NCBI GenBank assembly: GCA_031287655.1
Contig: JAITSR010000245.1
Coordinates: forward strand, 1 to 10,618
Length of the DNA: 10,618 nucleotides
Reading direction: 5' to 3'
Origin: Clostridiales bacterium
GTDB lineage: Bacteria; Bacillota; Clostridia; WRLR01
This document shows, in pieces, positions 6,057 to 10,618 of this stretch. The notes under the pieces were generated by a model. That model worked only from the letters and a program-made list of their open reading frames with translations, ran no database searches and was not told the origin of the DNA. The number at the start of each line of letters is the position of its first letter. The first letter of the stretch is position 1. Made by a program: the position numbers and the translations under genes.

Positions 6057-8842
6057 TGGACGTCATTGATATGAACGAGCTCAATCGCGGCAAGGCCGCG
6101 GGCAAAAAGCTCCGCATCTTCGGCGTGGCCGTCGGGATACTTGCGGCGCTCGTCGTGGGCGCGCTCGTCGCGAAGGGCTTTTATATGGAGGTCATCCAGC
6201 TCGACGAGATCGGCGGCCTTTCGAGCGTCTTTTGGATCAACCTCGGGTATAAAATCGCCGCGTTTGCCGCGGGGTGTCTCGTCTCGTTCCTCGCGCTCTT
6301 TGTGACGGGCATCTTCATCCGCCGGATGGTCCGCGCGTTCTGGCGCGGGCGGGGGATCGAGCCGGGTAAGCTCCCGGTCGCGCTGCCCGCCGCGATCCTC
6401 GGTTTTTTTGGCGGCCTGCTCGTCTCAAACGAGTTTTACATCAAGGCGCTGACCTTTCTCAATTCGACGCCCTTTGGCGCGGCCGACCCGCTGTTTTCAA
6501 CGGACATCGGCTACTATGTGTTCGAGCGGCCTTTTTTGATCGCGATCTATTCGTTCTTTTCGGGGCTCACGGTGCTCGTGTTTTTCTATACGCTCATCTA
6601 TTACGGCGCGGTGCTGCTCGGACGGGATCAGCAGTCCCTGCGGGAAATCGCGCAGGATCACGCGATCGTCGTACACAACGTCGTAAATGTCGCGCTTTTT
6701 ATTGCGGTGCGCATCTTTTCATACCGCTTCACGCGGGAGGGTCTGCTCTACTCTGACGTCGTGAACAACGCCGGGGCGGGCTTTACCGACGTAAACGTCC
6801 TTCTGCGCTATTACACGATCGCGCCGTTTTTGCTCGTCGCCGTGCTCGCCTGCGGGCTGTTCTTCCTGTTTCGGCGCGACCTCAAAAAAGCGCTCCTCTC
6901 GTTTGCCGTCTACCCCGCCGTATTTATCCTGACGATGCTGGTCGCGGCCGCCGTGCAGTTTTTGATCGTGAATCCGAATGAATACAACCTCGAAAAACCG
7001 TATATCGAGTACAATATGAAATATACGCGGCAGGCGTTCGGGCTCGACCAAATCCGGAGCTACAGCTTCCCGGAGACGCGTATCCTGACGCCGGACGTCG
7101 TCGCGCGGGGCCGAAACATCATCGACAACGTGCGCGTCGTCGACATCGACTCGACCGTAAAGAACAACATCCAGCTCCAGTCGAATACGAATTTTTATTC
7201 ATTTCACGACGGCGACATCTTAAATTACACGGTCAACGGCAAAGAGACGCCCGTGTTCACATCCGCGCGCGAGGTCGACCAAAACCGCATCCCGGACAAA
7301 TCCTACATCAACACAAAGTTCAAATACACGCATGGGTACGGCGTTGTGATGAACTCGATCAACAAGATCACGCCGAAGGGGCAGGTCGAGTACATTCTGA
7401 GCGGACTTCGGATGCGTTCGACGGACGGCGCGCTCGTCGTGGATCAGCCGCGGATTTACTATGGCGAGATCACAAACGAACAGGTCGTCGTAAACGCGGC
7501 GGGGATCAACGAGATCGACTACGACGGCAACGAGGAGTTCCGCTATGACGGCAGCGGCGGGATTCCGCTCGGCTTTTTAAACCGCGTGCTGTTCGCGATC
7601 GAAAATCAGGACCTGAACCTGCTCACGTCCAATTATGTGAAAGGCGCGACGCTGCTCCTGAACCGCAACGTCGTCGCGCGGGCGCAGAAGGCGTTTCCCT
7701 TCCTGCATGTCGACGGCGACGCGTATATCGTGCTGACGGACGAGGGGGGCCTCGCGTGGGTCATGGACGCTTTTACCTACTCCGACCAGTACCCCTACGC
7801 GCAGAAGACGAACGGCGTGAACTACATCCGCAACTCCGTAAAGATCGTCGTCGACGCGTATAACGGCACAACGGATTACTACCTGATCGACCGCGACGAC
7901 CCGATTATCCGCACCTACAGCAAGATCTACCCGGGCGTGTTCCGCGACGAGCCGCTGCCCGAGAGCCTGCAAAAGCACAACCGCTTTCCCGAGGCGCTGT
8001 TCAACATTCAGGCGGACGTCCTGCGGCGCTACCATCTGCCGGAGTCGGAGTCCGCGACGTTTTACAGCCAGCAGGACCTGTGGGCGATCGCAAAAAAGCA
8101 GCGCGAGCTAAAATCGGACGAGACGGAAAACATGGAGCCTTACTACAATCTGCTGATGCTGCCGGAGGGAGTCGGCGAAAAGGAAGAGCTGATTCTGATG
8201 CTGCCGTTCACGCCGTCCGGCGAAAACAAGAACAACATGGTCTCATGGCTCGCGGTCCGCAACAGCTACGAGCACTACGGCGAGACGATCATCTTTGAGT
8301 TCCCCAAGAACACGAATGTGTTCGGGCCGTATCAGGTCGAGGTGAAGATCAACCAGATCGACAAAATTTCGTCCGACATGACGCTGTGGGGACAGAGCGG
8401 CTCGGACGTCTATAAGGGCAACCTGCTCGTGATCCCGATCGAGGACTCCGTACTCTACGTCGAGCCCGTGTACATCCGGGCGGCGGGGACGTCGTCGATC
8501 CCGGAGGTGCGCGAGATCGTCGTCGGCTATCAGGACGGCGACGAGTTCATTTACGGCATCGGCATCGATCTGGAAAGCGCGCTCGCCGATCTGTTCAAGG
8601 AGGCGGGCGGCGAGGAGACGGGTGCGGCCGCCGCGGCTTCCGAAGGCGCGGGCGCGGGGTCGGCGGGCGAGAGCGATAGCGGCGCTGGGGCGGGTACAAG
8701 CGTTGGCGAGAACGCAGCGGCGTCCGGCGAGCCGCCGACCGACGAGGAACGCGCCGCGGCGCTCGCCGAGCTGAACGAAAAATATGGGGAGCTTGTGCGG
8801 CAGCTCGACGACCTCGGCGCGCTGATCGAGCGCCTGCAATAG
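6056..8842 (+). CDS. UPF0182 (COG1615) large membrane protein
   Basis: This 928-residue protein belongs to the UPF0182 family, whose function is not established. Seven membrane segments lie at about residues 21-43, 62-88, 106-125, 160-186, 206-222, 252-273 and 281-304, followed by a large soluble domain. Family hallmarks are 'DPLFSTDIGYYVFERPF' at 144-160 and 'NPNEYNLEKPYIEYNMKYTR' at 306-325. The soluble domain (about 305-850) is probably on the outer face of the membrane. It ends in a low-complexity Ala/Gly/Glu/Ser linker (851-893) and a charged helix (about 894-928). The ATG at 6056 shares its A with the ftsY stop (TGATG), with GGAGG at 6041-6045 upstream; a TTG at 6053 is the alternative start. 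Translational coupling to ftsY is likely. Family membership is clear; no role is claimed. Confidence 0.93.
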   Translation: MDVIDMNELNRGKAAGKKLRIFGVAVGILAALVVGALVAKGFYMEVIQLDEIGGLSSVFWINLGYKIAAFAAGCLVSFLALFVTGIFIRRMVRAFWRGRGIEPGKLPVALPAAILGFFGGLLVSNEFYIKALTFLNSTPFGAADPLFSTDIGYYVFERPFLIAIYSFFSGLTVLVFFYTLIYYGAVLLGRDQQSLREIAQDHAIVVHNVVNVALFIAVRIFSYRFTREGLLYSDVVNNAGAGFTDVNVLLRYYTIAPFLLVAVLACGLFFLFRRDLKKALLSFAVYPAVFILTMLVAAAVQFLIVNPNEYNLEKPYIEYNMKYTRQAFGLDQIRSYSFPETRILTPDVVARGRNIIDNVRVVDIDSTVKNNIQLQSNTNFYSFHDGDILNYTVNGKETPVFTSAREVDQNRIPDKSYINTKFKYTHGYGVVMNSINKITPKGQVEYILSGLRMRSTDGALVVDQPRIYYGEITNEQVVVNAAGINEIDYDGNEEFRYDGSGGIPLGFLNRVLFAIENQDLNLLTSNYVKGATLLLNRNVVARAQKAFPFLHVDGDAYIVLTDEGGLAWVMDAFTYSDQYPYAQKTNGVNYIRNSVKIVVDAYNGTTDYYLIDRDDPIIRTYSKIYPGVFRDEPLPESLQKHNRFPEALFNIQADVLRRYHLPESESATFYSQQDLWAIAKKQRELKSDETENMEPYYNLLMLPEGVGEKEELILMLPFTPSGENKNNMVSWLAVRNSYEHYGETIIFEFPKNTNVFGPYQVEVKINQIDKISSDMTLWGQSGSDVYKGNLLVIPIEDSVLYVEPVYIRAAGTSSIPEVREIVVGYQDGDEFIYGIGIDLESALADLFKEAGGEETGAAAAASEGAGAGSAGESDSGAGAGTSVGENAAASGEPPTDEERAAALAELNEKYGELVRQLDDLGALIERLQ

Positions 8843-8953
8843 GCCGGCGGCGCGCCGCGTGTTAATACGTTTGCGCGCCGCTGGTTTGCGCGCCGCGTGT
8901 TGATGCCCACACATTGGTGCCCCCGCGCGCCGGTACATTTGCGCGCCGAGTGT
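8843..8953. other. Convergent intergenic region with clustered GCGCGCC motifs
   Basis: GCGCGCC occurs five times in 98 bases (8850-8856, 8873-8879, 8888-8894, 8925-8931, 8941-8947). Copies 2, 3 and 5 share the flank TTTGCGCGCCG and copies 1, 3 and 5 are followed by C/A-G-TGTT. CGGCGCGCCG at 8848-8857 is a perfect 10-base palindrome. No T-run terminator was found for either convergent gene. Confidence 0.5.
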
Positions 8954-9433
8954 TTACTTATTTGACAGGCTGACCTTCGCGAACGCGTTGCGGTATTGAG
9001 AAGGTGTTAGTTTTTCATACTCCTTGAATATCTTCATGAAGTGCTTTTCGTCCCGGAAGCCGACGCTAAAAGCAATTTGCCGGACCTGCAGAGACGATTC
9101 CAGCAGCAGCCGTTTCGCGGATGCGATCTGCATTTTGTGGATATAGCTCAACAGGGGCTCTCCTGTCACGCGCCGAAATGTCGTGGACAGATAATCGGGA
9201 TTATAGCAAAACTGGCGGGCGACTTCCTGTACCGTGAGACCGATGCCGCTGTTCAATCGGACGTACTCCATGATCTCGTACATCAGCCGGTTTGCCTTGA
9301 CGCCTTCGTTTGACGCGCTTTTTGCGTCCATCAGCTCCTGCATAAGTTCCATTACAAGCAGGCTGAGCGCATAGTTTAAAACATTTGCCGAAAACAGGGC
9401 CTGCGTTCCGTAGTGCAACACCTCCATGTCGCA
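8954..9433 (-). pseudogene. 5'-truncated AraC-family transcriptional regulator
   Basis: The frame ends at TAA 8956-8954 and carries the C-terminal AraC DNA-binding domain: a first helix-turn-helix with 'LTVQEVARQFCYNPDYLSTTFRRVTG', then the second with 'VRQIAFSVGFRDEKHFMKIFKEYEKLTPSQYRN'. Preceding it is a helical linker (ALFSANVLNYALSLLVMELM...). Only about 155-160 residues can be attributed to AraC, where whole members have roughly 280 or more, so the ligand-binding N-terminal half is missing. The frame continues upstream to about 9490, but that part is the antisense of the neighbouring solute-binding gene and has no AraC character. The right boundary is therefore approximate (about 9420-9440). 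A whole copy would probably have regulated the divergent sugar-transport gene that follows. An internal ATG at 9427 could still give a DNA-binding-only product, but no good ribosome binding site supports it. Confidence 0.82.
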
Positions 9434-10073
9434 GCGCGATCCGGAGATGTATTTCAGAGCGATCGACGCGCCCGCGGGCAACCCCGGCAAGCAGCAGTAT
9501 TACGGACGTGTCCATCTGTCGGGGACGTCGGGAACGATGATCACGAAGAACTGCAAAAATCCGGAGGCCGCGATGCGCTTTATCAACTACTTCACGAGCG
9601 CCGAGGGCGAGATATTGAACTTTTATGGGATTGAAGGCCGCACGATGGAGTTTGTGAACGGCGAACCCAAGCTGTATCCGGAAGCCTATGAAAAGAAGCT
9701 CGCGGATTGGGACGGATTCGCGGCGTCCGACGGTGTTCGGATTTTTGACTTCATGAATAACCAGAAGTATAATTGGGAGCGGACACAGGAGTCGGAAAAG
9801 CGTCAGCAGGATCGGATTATCGCGCAGAAATTCGCGTTTGACGGGACAATTCAAACGATCACGATCATCGACCCGCTGACCGATTCCGGCGTGCTGTTGG
9901 CCGATATTCAGGCGAACATCGTATCCCAGTTGACAAAGATTGTGATGGAACCGGACGAGTCCAATATCCAAGGCATGGTGGACAGCCTTCTTGCGGAATA
10001 CGAGCGCAAAGGGATTGCGGCGCTGGAAGCGGAGTGGACGCGGCAATATCTTGAAAAACTTGCCGTATCGTAG
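9432..10073 (+). pseudogene. 5'-truncated sugar ABC transporter substrate-binding lipoprotein (LipO-like)
   Basis: About 213 residues from the C-terminal part of a family 1 extracellular solute-binding protein remain. Recognisable stretches include 'AIDAPAGNPGKQ', 'GTMITKNCKNPEAAMRFINY' and the closing 'ADIQANIVSQLTKIVM' and 'LLAEYERKGIAALEAEWTRQ', typical of the C-terminal lobe of LipO/YtcQ-type oligosaccharide binders of about 500 residues. There is no signal peptide or lipobox, and an in-frame TAG at 9411-9413 closes the frame upstream, so the first half is gone. The frame begins at the joint with the AraC remnant (about 9420-9440). An ATG at 9426 exists, but a protein starting there would stay in the cytoplasm and lack the N-terminal lobe, so a working transporter component is unlikely. 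The neighbouring GH4 fragment suggests the substrate was a galactoside or a related sugar. Confidence 0.8.
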
Positions 10074-10179
10074 GCTTGGCGGACGGCGGATGGGAGAAGG
10101 CGGCCGCGCCGGGCGAGACAATGACGACACTGAATGTGGGTATCTTTGAACAGGTATCGAATAAGGAAGGGGAGGGCAT
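10074..10179 (+). other. Spacer between sugar-binding remnant and GH4 fragment
   Basis: These 106 bases hold no convincing ORF, promoter or terminator. The only clear signal is GGAGGG at 10171-10176, the ribosome binding site 3 bases before the ATG at 10180. The lack of a terminator is compatible with the two sugar genes once being one transcript. Confidence 0.4.
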
Positions 10180-10506
10180 ATGCCTAAAAAAATCGTATTT
10201 ATCGGAGCCGGGAGCCAAGTATTCACACGGAACCTCTGCCGCGACATCCTGACGTTCCCGGCGTTGGCGGATGCCAACATCGCGTTGGTCGATGTGGACG
10301 ACGATAATCTCGCGCTCGCGAAAGCCGCCGTCGACAAAATCGTCGAACTCGGCAAATATCCGGCGAGGGACACGGCGACCAAAGATCGCGTCGAAGCCTT
10401 AAAGGGCGCGGACGGCGTCCTCAGAATCCGCTTTTTTAGTACGACAGGTCGCCGCCGTCGTCATGCCCCCAAGCCAATCCTTATTAAGCGTATTTATAAC
10501 ACATGA
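10180..10506 (+). pseudogene. N-terminal fragment of a GH4 alpha-galactosidase-like enzyme, broken near 10423
   Basis: Residues 1-81 are the start of a glycoside hydrolase family 4 enzyme, which uses NAD+ and a divalent metal to cleave glycosides by an oxidation-elimination route. The Rossmann motif GAGSQVFTRNLCRDIL follows 'KKIVFI', and 'ALVDVDDDNLALAKAAVDKI' is the usual second strand and helix. Family members have about 430-480 residues. After 'LKGADGVL' the expected continuation (a TI-V/GG-type strand leading to the catalytic region) is absent; instead 27 unrelated Arg-rich residues run to TGA 10504-10506. Substrate-binding, metal-binding and catalytic parts are all missing, so the product cannot be active. 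Start: GGAGGG 3 bases upstream of the ATG. It lies downstream of the sugar-binding remnant on the same strand. The alpha-galactosidase assignment within GH4 is tentative because only the N-terminus is present. Confidence 0.8.
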
Positions 10507-10618
10507 ATAATATTTTGCAGAGCATAAACAATCCCATCGTCATCATTGGAACGAGTGATATGGGTAGCGATCCGCTGTAAAGACGGCACGGCATTTCCCA
10601 TTGCAATGGAAAAACCAA
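10494..10618 (-). CDS. C-terminal fragment of a Cof-type HAD hydrolase (runs off the right edge)
   Basis: A minus-strand frame enters at the right edge and ends at TAA 10496-10494, giving 40 residues. It carries the closing motif of Cof-type (HAD-IIB) phosphatases: 'GFSIAMGNAVPSL' (motif IV region, in which the usual Asp-containing segment lies just outside the window) and 'THITRSNDDDGIVYALQNII', compare the family pattern 'A.yvT.sN.eDGva..l..i'. These cytoplasmic enzymes dephosphorylate sugar phosphates or cofactor phosphates. The last codons overlap the nonsense tail of the GH4 fragment on the other strand by 13 bases. Its AT-richer composition and different orientation suggest it belongs to a different original locus from the GH4 fragment. 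Confidence 0.8.
   Translation of the reverse strand, partial: GFSIAMGNAVPSLQRIATHITRSNDDDGIVYALQNIIHVL

Noticed and set aside
8843..8953. CRISPR-like repeats
   Set aside because: Motif copies are only 7-11 bases long, unevenly spaced and without defined spacers.
9434..9490. Extra N-terminal residues of the AraC frame
   Set aside because: These codons are the reverse complement of coding sequence for the solute-binding protein and have no AraC similarity.
9201..10382. 393-codon minus-strand open frame across the binding-protein and GH4 fragments
   Set aside because: It is antisense to two recognisable coding remnants, is rich in Arg and Pro, and has no motif or ribosome binding site.
8954..10618. 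Insertion sequence as the cause of the truncated genes
   Set aside because: No transposase fragment, terminal inverted repeat or target duplication was found at either joint.

Overview
The window is GC-rich DNA from an anaerobic member of the Firmicutes, most likely a high-GC Clostridia lineage. This is inferred from strong AGGAGG-type ribosome binding sites, a clostridial-style Crp/Fnr regulator next to an oxygen-sensitive hybrid cluster protein, a LipO-like sugar-binding protein and a GH4 glycosidase. No rRNA, tRNA, CRISPR array, phage gene or transposase was seen.

Left part (1-3251): a nitrosative-stress locus. A Crp/Fnr-type regulator (minus strand) is transcribed away from a two-gene plus-strand operon: an electron-carrier ferredoxin with a Cys-rich C-terminal domain, then hcp (hybrid cluster protein). 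All eight hybrid-cluster ligands and the four N-terminal cluster cysteines of Hcp can be placed. The ferredoxin presumably supplies electrons and the regulator presumably controls the pair, as in known HcpR-frdX-hcp loci. Downstream of the regulator on the minus strand is the start of a probable HD-domain hydrolase that runs off the left edge.

Middle (3252-3789): about 540 bases without a conventional gene but full of structure. It holds a long perfect GC hairpin, a good sigma-70 promoter, a 28-base tandem duplication, a possible 44-codon ORF, a run of CCTGTTT motifs, an intrinsic terminator, and a two-stem structure that reaches the Shine-Dalgarno sequence of the next gene. The promoter and terminator outline an RNA of roughly 300 nt, either an independent small RNA or an attenuated leader of mgtE.

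Centre (3790-8842): three tightly packed plus-strand genes, mgtE (magnesium transporter), ftsY (signal recognition particle receptor) and a large UPF0182/COG1615 membrane protein. Gaps are 11 bases and a one-base stop/start overlap, so they are very probably one operon.

Right end (8843-10618): a mosaic of gene remnants, probably from a carbohydrate-use locus. A 5'-truncated AraC-type regulator (minus) abuts a 5'-truncated sugar-binding lipoprotein (plus). This is the layout expected if one deletion removed the shared promoter and both 5' ends of a divergent pair. Then comes the first ~81 codons of a GH4 alpha-galactosidase-like enzyme, which stops abruptly and gives way to the 3' end of a minus-strand Cof-type HAD phosphatase. 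These joints are either real rearrangements or assembly errors, and read mapping across ~9430 and ~10423 would decide. I found no clear previously undescribed multi-gene system; the best candidates for something new are the 3397-3701 RNA/leader region and the junctions on the right.
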